Assembly: GCA_037157565.1 (NCBI GenBank)
Contig: JAZHRO010000012.1
Location: 5,358,501 to 5,422,500, forward strand
DNA: 64,000 nt
Reading direction: 5' to 3'
DNA from: Thalassia testudinum
Lineage: Eukaryota > Streptophyta > Magnoliopsida > Alismatales > Hydrocharitaceae
In this document: positions 34,730 through 45,981 of the stretch, one piece after another
Layout of the letters: each line of letters starts with the position of its first letter
How positions within the stretch are numbered: position 1 is the stretch's first letter
The notes under the pieces: model-generated
Seen by the model: only the letters and a program-made list of their open reading frames with translations
What the model was told of the DNA's origin: nothing
Databases searched by the model: none
Program-made: the position numbers and the translations under genes

Positions 34730-35080
34730 GATTCAGAGAGAGAGAGAGAGACCTGGGGAAGGGGTAGGGGAAGGTTTTGCGCTGATGTTTGCGTGTGTGC
34801 GCAGGAAAGAAGAAAGAAGTAGGTGAAGGAAGAAGACAGGAAGGAAAGAAGCTGAAGGAAAAGAAGAGGAGGTGCACTGTAGCGACAGAGCAGTTAAGTC
34901 ATCTAAGCGCTGAATCAAACGTCGGCAAGAAAGGAGAGTCAGCAGCAAGAGAAGAAGAAGCATAAGAAGAAGAAAAGAAGAAAGAAGAAGCAAAGAAGAA
35001 GAAGAAGAAGACAAGAAGAAGAAAAGAAGAATACAAGTTGAAGAGAAGAGTAGCTGAAGAAAGAGAAGAAAAAGCCAATT
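34730..35080 (+). repeat. GA/GAA purine tract near the LTR B 3' end
   Basis: Almost pure A/G on the plus strand. Equivalent tracts are at 11790-12100 (LTR A) and 45390-45770 (LTR C), with length differences typical of slippage. These would lie in the 5' untranslated part of the element RNA. Confidence 0.85.
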
Positions 35081-35304
35081 ACCCTCTTTCTCTTTCTTTC
35101 TCTCTCTCTCTTAATTTTTGTAAAACCTTATATATAAATATATTGTGAATTTATAGGCTTCTAGAATTTTGGTTTGCTCCCTGAATTCGACCTCGGGAAA
35201 CATTTCATTCCGAGTAATAAATTGTATTAGACTGGTAACCGTTTTTGTTATATACCACAACGACTATAATAACTATAAAGACGAACAAAGTGGCAACCAG
35301 TTTT

Positions 35305-35322
35305 TGGCGCCGTTGCCGGGGA
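35305..35322 (+). other. Element 3 primer-binding site (tRNA-Asp)
   Basis: TGGCGCCGTTGCCGGGGA, identical to that of element 2, six bases after the LTR end. Confidence 0.93.
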
Positions 35323-36389
35323 GCTACGGCTACTCTAGAAGCTATTAATTCACAATTTTTGAGTTTCTATTGATTAATCTCTTCTCTTTTGTTGTGCAGG
35401 CATAGGAAATCAAGAGGACAACAAGCAGCCGCACAACAACCACACCTAGGACAGGTAATTTTCTATCCTCTCATTTTAACCCCTAAATTCTAAAGAGGAA
35501 GAAAAGAAAGAAAAAGTAATTTAGGAATAACCTGTCTTCCATACATAGTAAATCACCAAAGCTACATGTTTTCTATCTCAACGCAATATATTTGTACATC
35601 CATTAAAGGTAGTTAGGGCTTAAGCCTTCTTGCTTGAGCCCTAATTACCCAATCTAGAGGCAACTAACTGGACCAATTAGAGCCAATATAAGATTCAAAA
35701 CTAGGGTTTTAGAGACACACTTTCTAAGCAAGAATTGAGAATTCCCAAAAGAAGTGTGCCCAAGCCATTGTTTGAAAGCACCTATTTAGAGAAACCCTAA
35801 GAAATTTGGCTCTTAAAAACACTTGAATCCTAAAAGACAAAGACCTAATAAGCTCTCAAAGGAACTAGTGGGTGAAGTTGACCCCTTGGGTCAACCAACC
35901 TTGAACTTAGGTCACTCTTTTCACTCAAAAGGCTACAGTTCAAGTGAAAACCTAAGCACCTTAATCCTAACTAAAAGTGGTAGACTTAAGAGGTCAAGGT
36001 CCCCATTCTGGTCTACCTGGAATCTCAATGACAAGAGAGGTCGGGTGGGGGAAACCCTGTAACCTGTGGGGGCGCTCTATCGTGTTGGGGTCTTCGCGGG
36101 ACTCACCCTCTCTGGCTGCCCAGGTAATTCTCAGGTGGACGACCTTTTTATCAAGGGGTTCATCCGCCCCGAACCTCTATAGTCACCCAACATTCTGGGT
36201 GTCTTGATTGGGTCCAGCACCTGCTAAACTCATCCTCTCCATCAGTGTATGTTTGGTAGGAGGTCCTTGAAACTGCCTTTAGAAATTCACTCTCCTCGAG
36301 GCCAAGCTTCGGTGCCGTTGTGTGTGCAACCAATACTTCACATAGACCTCTCCTCCGACTCCGAACCCAACTCACCTTCTTCTTCCACA
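35323..36389 (+). other. Element 3 leader, noncoding
   Basis: No coding signature. It lacks the conserved block shared by the element 1 and 2 leaders. Short ORFs (35823-36062, 35977-36207) are not supported. Confidence 0.6.
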
Positions 36390-38301
36390 ATGGCTCAGCC
36401 AGTTGAGGAAGAGAACAATCTGGAGCACCAGCTCCAGCGACTCAATGACCTCTTCCAGAACTTCATGCATCCACCGCAGCGTCCCATGATGCGAGATCAT
36501 TATAATCTTGGTGCGGTGGCTATAGAGCCTCAAGTTAGAATCCTGACTGGAGGACCCGATTCTGAACTAAAGCCCAACATGATTCATGCCATACCTAAAT
36601 TCCATGGGCTCAATTCTGAAGACCCCTTCCAGCAAATTAAACAACTAAAGCATCTGGCCCAGACTTTCGGGTCAGATGCGCAAAATCAGGATATTCTCCT
36701 CATGAAGATGTTGTCCTTCTCCCTTATGGACAAGGCCGCCCATTAGTACCAAACACAAACCCGACCGATCAACAATTGGGAGGAACTTCAGTTTGAGTTC
36801 TTGAAGAAGTTCTTCCCAGGTTGGTCGGACCAATGCCTTGCGCCATCAAATTACCCACTTCACGCAACAGACGGGAGAATCTCTCCATGAGGCATGGGAT
36901 CGCTTTCAGGATCTCATGAGGAAGTGCCCCCACCACGGAGTTCCTAAATGGGAACAAGTCAAGTCTTTTTACCAGGGACTCCGTGAGGATATTAGGCTAT
37001 TCGTCAATGCAACTTGCAGAGGGAATATCATGGGTCAGCATGAGGACACCGTGTGGGAGATTCTCGAAAATATTGGCGAAAACTCCATCAATAATGACTC
37101 CATAGGATTAATTGACAGGACGAATACCTGCGCATTGACGAACCTTAGGGGAGCACACGAGACGCAGGGCCTGTCCGCATCAGTCAACCTGGAATTGATG
37201 ATCAGTCGATTGGACAAGGTCTTTATTATTGAGAAGAAGGTGGATGAGCTGACTCAGTACTTGCAGCGAGCCACCTCTGCGCATAATTCCTTTACACAGC
37301 CTCCTTCCACACAGGAGACTGTGCAAAACATTTTCCACCGACCTTCTCTTGGGATGGATCCGTATCCACCCCCATCTGATTCTCGGATCGGAGGATCCTC
37401 CAACCCTTTCTATACTAGCCGGGGGAATTCCACTCCCCCATTCTCTGACTCTTCGGAGGCTCCTCAGACCTGCGAGGACCTCAACGCCATCCAGAATGAC
37501 CCATTTTCCAACACCTACAATCCTGGATGGCAAAACCATCCCAACTTCCAGTGGGCGGGAAATTCCCAAACTCAAAGACCACCCTTTCAACCCTGTCCAC
37601 AACCATCTCGTCCTTACCAGCCGCCTCAGCCTCAGCCCAAACCTACTTATCCATTCGGGCCAAACCAAGACCAAATGTCCCTCATCCTTCAGACTCTGGC
37701 TGACATTCAGAGAACGAATGCGGCTATTCAGAAGCAACACAAGGACGAAATCACAGAGGTTCGAAACCAACTGGCCCAGTTGGCAAATTCTCGCCAACCA
37801 GGCACACTTCCTTCTCAACCTCCTCCTAACCCGAATAGCGTGCCGACTCAGTGGCGCGTTATGAACCCAAACTTGAGCCAAGCACACATGGTTTATCAGG
37901 CCCCCTCTGTTCCTTCACCTGACGGGATGGAGGCCTCAACTTCTTATGCGAGTTATCAGCAGCAACCCATCCTATCAAACACTAACCAGAACCAGGCAGG
38001 ACGGAATTCTGTGACCACCCGCAGTGGTAAGGAGACCCAAGATCCACCTTATCCAGACCAATCCAAGCCTGGTAGTGACCCAAAACCTAGGATAGTAATC
38101 CAGGACGTTCCTATCCCTAATCAAAGACCTGGACCTATCCTAGAGGAACCAACCAAGATTCCATTCCCCGAGGCCTTGACCAAGGGAAAGAAAACAACCA
38201 AATCCATGGCTCCGGAGGAGGACCTGGTCAAGCTCTTTGACCAGGTCCAAATAAACATCCCCTTGATGGATGCGATTTGTCACGTACCAGCTTATGCATG
38301 A
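36390..38301 (+). pseudogene. Element 3 gag, with one stop and one frameshift
   Basis: The start is ATG 36390 (MAQPVEEENN), chosen because gag starts in its relatives at the same distance from the capsid motifs; the open frame itself reaches back to 36249. The gag domain shows PKFHGLNSEDPFQQIKQLKHL, then LMDKAAH followed by TAG (36745) where Trp belongs, and WEELQFEFLKKFFP. A frameshift near 36815-36838 precedes ALRHQITHFTQQTGESLHEAW. The second half (36838-38301) is open for 487 codons: LMISRLDKVFIIEKKVDEL near 37195, a long Pro/Ser/Gln-rich linker, and VTTRSGKETQDPP near 38010. It ends at a TGA (38299), one C-to-T change from Arg, leading into the protease frame. Confidence 0.88.
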
Positions 38302-39387
38302 TTCTTGAAGAATGTGTGTACACCTCAGCGTAAGCCGCAAACCAAGAGTGGGAATCCAATTGTACTGTCAAAGCAAGCCAGCTCTGTAATCCTGAGTAGA
38401 CTCCCACCCAAGGCAAAAGACCCAGGCACTCCCCTGATTTCATGCAAAATAGGTGAAACCCAGTTTGACAGAGCATTGCTAGACTCGGGTGCTTCCATAA
38501 ATTTGATACCCACATCCTTACTTAACCACCTAGAAGAATCTGAGCTAAAACACATTGAGGTGACACAACAGCTACCAGATCGATCTATAAAGTCTCCTAA
38601 AGGGATTCTTGAGGATGTTATTGTAAGGGTGCGAGATTTCTATTTTCCTGTAGACTTCATAGTCTTAGACATGGATGCACCTGAAAACCCTAGGGATACA
38701 CCGATCATTCTAAGGAGACCTTTCCTGGCCACTGTTAGGGCCAACATTAGTTGTGAGGAGGGCCAAATAGAACTGAAATTTGGGAATCAAGCCCTCAAAA
38801 TTGATATCTTTAAGGCCCAACAAGGAATAAATTGCGGTGTCATTGAACAAATCTGTGATATTAGAGCTTTGGTTGATAAAACACAATTTGAGAATAACCT
38901 GATTATGTCTCATCAACCACAAGAAGATCTTGAATCGCAATTAGAGGAGTCAGACCCTGACTCAAACAAATCCATAACTCCTATCCTTGAACCTCACATT
39001 CACCCTGAACCACCCGCTGCTGCTGATAACCCCATTCTTGAACTAAAACCCCTTCCCAACCATTTGAAATACATCTTTTTGGGTTCTAATCAGACTTTTC
39101 CTGTGATTATAAATTCTAAACTCACTCCTGATCAGGAATCCCGTTTGATTGCTGTTCTCCAGAAACATCGTAGAGCCATTGGTTGGACTCTCGATGACTT
39201 GACTGGAATAAGTCCCTCTTATTGCACACACCGTATCTATTCTGAAGAGGGCGCACGACCTTCCCGTGAGATGCAGAGACATTTGAATCCCAATCTGCAG
39301 GAGGTCGTGAAAAAGGAGATCATTAAGTGGTTAGATGCAAGGATCATCTACCCGATCTTCGACAGTCGTTGGGTGAGCCCAATCTAG
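38302..39387 (+). pseudogene. Element 3 aspartic protease and RT start
   Basis: The frame continues directly from gag after the TGA. The protease active site LLDSGASINLIP is intact near 38480-38515, followed by KGILEDVIVRVRDFYFPVDFIVLDMD and IILRRPFLATVRANI (normally IILGRPFLAT). An acidic linker (38890-38990) and LKYIFLGSNQTFPVIINSKLTPDQE lead into RT. The frame ends at a TAG (39385-39387), one C-to-T change from Gln, just before VVPKKAGLT. This is the only one of the three Athila proteases with a complete DSG triad. Confidence 0.88.
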
Positions 39388-40847
39388 GTTGTGCCTAAAA
39401 AGGCAGGGCTCACCACCATCACGATTGAAATTGGAGAGATCATACCTACCCGTAGCCAACTCATGGAGAGTTTGCATAGATTACCGAAGACTCAATTCCT
39501 CCACGAAGAAGGATCATTTCCCACTACCTTTCATCAATCAGATTCTCGAGAAACTAGTGGGAAATCAATTCTTCTGCTTTCTTGACGGGTACTCCGGTTA
39601 TAACCAAGTAGCTATTCATCCTGAGGACCAAGAGAAGACCACGTTCACCTGCCCCTTCGGGACATACGCATTCCAAAGGATCCCTTTCGGTCTCTGCAAT
39701 GCACCTACGACTTTTCAGCGGTGCATGCTTGCCATATTCTCTGATATGGTAGGTGATTATCTGGAAGCCTTCATAGATGACTTCTCAGTTTTCGAGGCAT
39801 CATTTGATGATTGCCTCGAGCACTTGGTTCATATACTCAGGCGTTGCATTGATGTAAATTTGGTTCTTTCCTGGGAAAAGAGCCACTTTATGGTGCCTGA
39901 CGGGATCGTCCTAGGACATCTAATTTCTGAAAAAGGCATCCAAGTGGATTGAGCCAAGGTTGATCTAATTTCTCAGCTTCCTATGCCTAGCTCGATCAGG
40001 GACATCCGTTCCTTTCTGGGGCACGTCGATTTTTACCGTCATTTCATTCCTGATTTTTCGAAAATCGCACGCCCCCTGACTACTCTCCTCTCCAAGAATG
40101 TACCCTTTGAGATCTCCAAGGAATGCACTCAAGCCTTTGAGAACCTTCGTGACCGAGTCACCTAGGCCCCGATCTTACAGTCCCCTAATTGGTCTCAACC
40201 CTTTGATATCATGTGCGATGCATCTGATTTCGTTGTAGGAGCGGTTCTGGGGTAGAAAGTTGACGGGAAACCTGTGGTCATCTACTACACTAGCAAGACA
40301 CAAGACGAGGCTCAGTGTAACTATACAGTTACAGAGAAAGAGCTGCTAACCGTAGTATTTCCCTCAAAAAATTTGATCCTATCTCCTGGGTTCCCACGTC
40401 ATCATCTACTCGGATCACACAGCTGTGAGGCATCTCCTTGCCAAGAAGGACGCGAAGCCCCGACAAATCCGATGGATCTTGCTGTTGCAAGAATTCGACC
40501 TTGAGATTCGCGACAAGGCGGGAAGACAAAACATGGTAGCTGACCATTTGTCTCGCCTTCCTTCTGAGATCATCAACCCTTCTGGACCCATCACGGAGCA
40601 TTTTCCTGATGAGCACCAACTGACTATTTGTATTAGGCTTCCATGGTTTGCTAATATAGTAAACTACTTGGCATCTCGTCAGATCCCGTTTGACTGGCCG
40701 AAGGCCAAGAAAGATAAATTACGCTCCGATGCCAAGTACCACATCTGGGAAGACCCGTATCTCTTCCACATAGGTGCTAACCAAATCACCCGGCGATGTG
40801 TCCCGGAGGGTGAAATCAATGATATTTTCTCCTTTTGCCATGACTAG
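39388..40847 (+). pseudogene. Element 3 reverse transcriptase and RNase H, broken
   Basis: RT motifs in order: WRVCIDYRRLN (39458 onwards, after a frameshift near 39450), KDHFPLPFINQILEKL, FFCFLDGYSGYNQVAIHPEDQEKTTF, PFGLCNAPTTFQRCM, and the catalytic FIDDFSVF near 39770 (usually FMDD in this lineage). Stops are at 39950 (TGA), 40163 (TAG) and 40254 (TAG). RNase H starts near 40210 (CDASDFVVGAVLG) and runs through YTVTEKELL; a frameshift near 40370 precedes [31 protein letters not shown] and MVADHLSRL. The enzyme would copy the RNA into cDNA in the particle; this copy cannot. Confidence 0.88.
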
Positions 40848-41933
40848 GCATGTGGTGGCCACTTCTCTGGGCACAAAACCACATCAAAAATCCTCCAATG
40901 TGGCTTTTATTGGCCCACTCTATTCAAGGACGCATACAATCACTACAAGGCATGCAGTCGTTGCCAAACTTTGGGCAACATGAGCCATCGCGACATGATG
41001 CCTTTGCAGCCGATTCTCGTATGCGAAATCTTCGATATTTGGGGGATTGATTTTATGGGCCACTTTCCTGTTTCGGACGGCTTTGAGTACATTCTGCTGG
41101 CTGTGGACTACATGTCCAAATGGATCGAAGCCATACTGACCCGAACCAGTGATCATAAAATCGTTATCAAATTCATTCATCACAATATCTTCTCATGGTT
41201 CGGGATTCCTCGTGCAATCATCTCTAATGGGGGGACCCATTTTACGAATGCTCAGTTCAGGTCATTGATGACCAAATACGGGGTGTCTCACCGAATCTCT
41301 ACTCCTTATCACCCCCAAACTAATGGTCTAGCTGAGCTATCAAATCGGGAGATCAAGAAAATTCTGCAGGTCACTGTTCTGCCTGACAGGAAGGACTGGT
41401 CGTCCCGACTTCCGGAAGCTTTGTGGGATTATAGGACCGCCCACAAAACCCAATTAGGCATGTCTCCTTTTAGACTGGTGTACGGGAAGGAGTGTCACCT
41501 TCCCGTCGAACTGGAGCACAAAGCCTATTGGGCAGTACGAAGCTGTAATTTAGATCTTTCCAAGGCTGGAACCCACAGAAAGCTTCAGATAAGCGAGATC
41601 GATGAATTACGCCTTGATGCATACGAGAACTCACGAATCTACAAAGAGCGGGTTAAAGCCTTCCATGACAAGCACATATCTAGAAAGATCTTTCATCCTG
41701 GTCAGAAGGTCCTACTCTTTGATGCCCGACTCAAACTCTTCCCTGGGAAACTACGATCCAAGTGGGTCGTCCCATACCTTGTCCGACAGGTTTTTGGAAA
41801 TGGAGCCGTCGAAATCAGTCCGCTCAGCCATGATTCCGAACCTTTCATTGTGAACGGTCAGAGACTCAAACCATTCGTCAATGTAACCTCTACAGATTTA
41901 GCTGAGTCATCATTTATCCTCCATTTTCCCTGA
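40848..41933 (+). pseudogene. Element 3 integrase
   Basis: Zinc finger: FCHD (with a TAG at 40846-40848), ACGGHFSG, then CSRCQTLG near 40950, so the HHCC set is present but split by the stop and a frame change near 40960. The frame from 40971 is open for 320 codons: IWGIDFMGHFP (first Asp), AIISNGGTHF (second catalytic Asp changed to Asn near 41226), and YHPQTNGLAELSNREIK (Glu kept). The C-terminal part has [25 protein letters not shown] and the module with [19 protein letters not shown]. The stop codon is at 41931. Confidence 0.88.
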
Positions 41934-43528
41934 GCATATTGCGCCCAGCCGATGGCGTAAAACTCAGCGCTCAATGGGAGGCAGCCCGTCATTTCTTTTT
42001 GAAAAAAATCCAAAACCTTTTTTGACACCTCTTCGCACTTAAGGTTCATCCTTTAGGACAGTCAACTCCACCTCAAGTGCTTGCATCTGAGATTAGAAAT
42101 CGTTCGCAACAGTCACCTCGACCCATTCACTCACCAAAACATCTGTCCTAATGTATGAACTAAGTTAGATAAAAAACCTCCTAAGTTACAATGAGGACAT
42201 TGCAAATCTTAGGCATGGGGGGGCATGAAAGTGCAAAACCCACAACAAAAGGTTTTAAACAAAAAAATTCACATATGTCAAAAACACCATAAAAATTAAA
42301 AAAAATTCAAAAAAATAATAATAATAAAATGAGAGGAGGAAAGAAATTTTGTGGACTCTACAAAGGAGGAGGAGAAAAAGAACAAAATGATAAAAAGGAG
42401 CACAAAATGAAAAAAAGAGAGATAGTCATTAGTAAGAAATTAAGGAGTTAACCTAAGTTCTAGACCTCATTCAGGAAAAGAAATGGAAAGTGCACAGTGA
42501 GATTAGTAAGAACGCAAACCTTAGGCATTCTTGGATAGACTCTTAGTACGCATTAAGATCTAGATATTCCTTAAGAGGTTAAGGAAAATGAAAAGCTTAA
42601 GTATTAGGTCCAAGGCTTAGGGAGTATTTGGCCTCGTTAACTAACGTTTGGTTTACGGGACTCAGTAACCTAAGCACCCAAATTTCACACACAGCCTGGT
42701 TCAGTAAGCATAAAATTCAAAATCACGTAGAAGCGTTGCAAAAATTTTGAAAATGACACCTAGAAGAGGAGCGGCTGATCAACACAAGTTGATTTGGATG
42801 AGTTCCCAGCGCGGAGAGGTGGGAAATTCCCCTCAAAGATGCGTAACAAAATATCATCTCCTCGGTGCTTGTCTCTTAGGATACTTACATATCCTACTGG
42901 GGGCATGTAAGCACTCTGCTGGTTCAGATTCCATGGATGGCATTATCATGAAGTATCAATTGCTAGGGTCTGAATTCGGCCACGGAACACCATGGATGGG
43001 ATTATCTCGAAATCTCGAAAGCCAGGGTTCTGGGGGTTACCATGGGCGGTGCTATCTCGAAGCATCGACTACCAGCAACCCTTGAGGATTGATGATGGGA
43101 ACAAGGAATCTGATACAAATCATGTTGAGAAGCCAATCCTAAGATAGAATTAAAAAGAAAAAGAGAGAGAAAACTCTCCAAACATATAAATCTTCTACTT
43201 CTCTTTCTTACAAAATGCATTGCGAACTGAACCAGGGCCAAAATTATCCCAAGCACGGGTGCTTTAACCACTAAGTCCAATAAGCTTTAGGTTAGCTCCT
43301 GTAGGCCTTAAAAACCTTTGCTAAGGACTGAGGCTAAGGCTAGACAGATCTGGATCTTGGTTGGTACTAGAGTACCTTTTAGGCCTATGGTTGGCATTCT
43401 GACCTAATCAAGGTTACATAAGAAAAAAAAAACACTTATCTAAACTCATTAAAAACTTCATGGTCTAGAACAAGGGTTGAAACCTTAAAATTTTGCTAAG
43501 GGACTAGCAAAAGCTAGGCATGGGGGTA
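41934..43528 (+). other. Element 3 3' noncoding region
   Basis: It has a purine tract GGCATGGGGGGG (42212-42223) after integrase and the polypurine tract GGCATGGGGGTA (43517-43528) abutting the LTR. An A-rich part is at 42240-42420. Three copies of a CCATGG-anchored unit start at 42931, 42990 and 43040. The 112-codon ORF at 42747-43085 spans those repeats, lacks signal peptide or membrane features, and is not considered an env gene. Confidence 0.65.
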
Positions 43529-45981
43529 TGATGAGAGTCTCATCATGAACCCTAACTAGCACAATTTGACCTAAATAAGTGTGAAGAAGCTCCTACAAAA
43601 CCTAAAGAGAAGCTTAACTCAGAGAATTATGAATTGAAGAGTAAAACAAATCATGAGGGGTAAAACTGTAATTTTACCAATGCAGTATACAAATAGGATA
43701 TTTAAGGGTCTAAACACAGGTCAAATAAGCTTAATGAGGAAGAAAGTGGGATGATTTGATCTGAAAAGGGTTATAGCAACTTCTAGGAATTAAATGACAT
43801 TCTGTAACCCTAAAATAAATCTACTTTAATTTGTGAGGTTCGAGGTAGGATAAAAATTCACTAAACCCTCTAAAATTTATATAAAAATACTCCCTAGGGT
43901 TTAGAACCTTCAATTTGGCCTTTGCAACCTATTGTGACCTAAAATGAGAACATGCCCAATTTATGACCTAATTTGGGTTTTTACGCAAATTTACCAGTCA
44001 AACGTGGTCAAACCTAAAAAAAAAATTCACCATTAAAATCCTTAGGTGCAAATTAGGCTATTATAAAAATTTGGGCCTAAGAAAAGACCATCTTGACCGA
44101 CTTTACAAATTGATCCTCTTGAATCACTTTTTGACCCTTATCTTTTGAAACCCATACACATTGGCCCCTATCTTTCTCGTCGTACTTCGCAGAATGGTCC
44201 TCCCTGCCATTCTGAGCAAGCACCATACCTCCGGCGACCTTGCGCGGAGGATGGCGCCCGTTCTCAGGAATGAACGGGGGGTTCCCTGCGTTGTCCTCTG
44301 TCGTAGGGACCCTCCCCTTTGTCCTGCAACCGCCCATGCCTCTCATGCGAACGCACGAAAGGCATGGGTCTCCATCTCCGGCCATCTCCGGCGAGCTTCG
44401 CACGTCGCTCCCCCGGGCCACTCTCCACGCCAGCGCCTTTATAAGGAGCGGCAGGGGCTGCCATCCACTCCAAGTTAGTTTTGGCCGAGAAAACCTCTCT
44501 CCTTCGTCCCCTCTCTCTCTGGTCGAACAGCCCAAGCTTCCGGCGATCTTTTCTCCTCCTCCTCGTCGCTCTGCTACCATACCTGCAGCAGAGCCCACTC
44601 TGCCTCATCGTCCCACACCAGGACGCACCAGCTGGCGTCCTCAGATCTCTTCCTCGTCGCCGTCACTCCTCCCCTGGGCTCCTTCGTCTACGGCGCCAGC
44701 AGATACGCGTCGAGCGCCACCTCCCTCCCTCTTCGTCAATTAGGCAGGTAGAAACTTTCCATTCTCTCTCCCTATTATTTCCCCCTTCCTAATTTACTGT
44801 TTCAACCCACTGACCACCACTGTCCATCATCACCTTCCCCATCTCCGGCTGCCCTCCGGCGAGGCGTTCTCGCCACTCCTCGCCTCCATCCGCCTCGCCA
44901 GCTACCCCTTAAGCTCTGCACCACCTCACTGACACCGAATCCGCCCCCCATTCACCACCTAGCATCTCCAGACCACCCCCTGAACACACCCACTCTCACG
45001 CACGCAGAGTGCCCTAGGCGCACGGCCACAGGCACTCTCACGCACACACTCAGGCTCGCAATTGGGGTCGAAGGCCTCAGCCGCTACCCCAATTGGTCGA
45101 GCCTTCCTCCCGCAGACGCACGAAGACGCAGGTTGGACTTTAGTCCCACCTCGGAAGCCGACGCACGCCCGCACCAGTATAAAAGGAAAAAGTGACTGAG
45201 GTTATTCGCCTCAAGTCACATAGGGGTGAAGTCCCTCACCTATTCACACGCCTCGTCCGCGACATTGCCCACGTGAACAAAGTGACCCGACCCGACTATC
45301 CTGCCTGTGCACTCCTCGTGTACCACCCACACCGGTGCGCCTGGACCCGGGTATGCGACCCGACCCGATTACCCGACTATGGGAGAGCTTCCCAAAGAGA
45401 GATTCAGAGAGAGAGAGAGAGACGTGGGGAAGGGGTAGGTTTTGCGCTGATGTTTGCGTGTGTGCGCAGGAAAGAAGAAAGAAGAAGCAGGTGAAGGAAG
45501 AAGACAGGAAGGAAAGAAGTTGAAGGAAAAGAAGAGGAGGTGCACTGTAGCGACAGAGTAGTTAAGTTGTCTGAGCGCTGAATCAAACATCGGCAAGAAA
45601 GAAGGAGAGTCAGCAGCAAGAGAAGAAGCATAAGAAGAAGAAAAGAAGAAAGAAGAAGCAAAGAAGAAGAAGAAGACAAGAAGAAAGAAGAAACAGAGAA
45701 GAAGAATAGAAGAATACAAGTTGAAGAGAAGAGTAGCTGAAGAAAGAGAAGAAGAAAAAGCCAATTATCCTCTTTCTCTTTCTTTCTCTCTTAATTTTTG
45801 TAAAATCTTATATATATATATATATTGTGAATTTATATGCTTCTAGAATTTTGGTTTGCTCCCTGAATTCGACCTCGGGAAACATTTCATTCCTAGTAAT
45901 AAATTGTATTAGACTGGTAACCGTTTTTGTTATATACCACAACGACTATAATAACTATAAAGACGAACAAAGCGGTAACCA
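43529..45981 (+). repeat. LTR C: element 3 3' LTR (2453 bp)
   Basis: Starts TGATGAGAGTCTCATCA (a perfect tip palindrome) right after the polypurine tract and ends GGTAACCA. Collinear with LTR B except for a 200 bp deletion at 45033-45039, where two CACTCTC copies of LTR B have collapsed to one. Confidence 0.95.

Larger units (their letters stand above)
32643..35299 (+). repeat. LTR B: element 3 5' LTR (2657 bp)
   Basis: Starts TGATGAGAGCCTCATCA (tip palindrome) and ends GGCAACCA. The AT-rich first 650 bp are followed by a GC-rich promoter part with a long hairpin (33463-33496), TTTATAAGG at 33568 and a GAA-rich tract (34730-35080). ORFs up to 163 codons on both strands (33282-33872) lie in the GC-rich part and are not conserved as proteins. 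Confidence 0.95.
32643..45981 (+). mobile_element. Athila-like Ty3/gypsy element 3 (innermost, complete structure)
   Basis: Bounded by a perfect ATCCC duplication (32638-32642 and 45982-45986). LTRs B and C are 2657 and 2453 bp, differing mainly by a 200 bp deletion in C. A tRNA-Asp priming site, leader, gag, protease, RT, RNase H, integrase, 3' noncoding region and polypurine tract are all present. It interrupts the gag-protease boundary of element 2 and is the youngest layer of the nest. About ten stops and frameshifts make it inactive. Confidence 0.93.

Noticed and set aside
42747..43085. Possible env-like gene between integrase and 3' LTR of element 3
   Set aside because: No signal peptide, membrane segment or Cys pattern; it spans short internal repeats.
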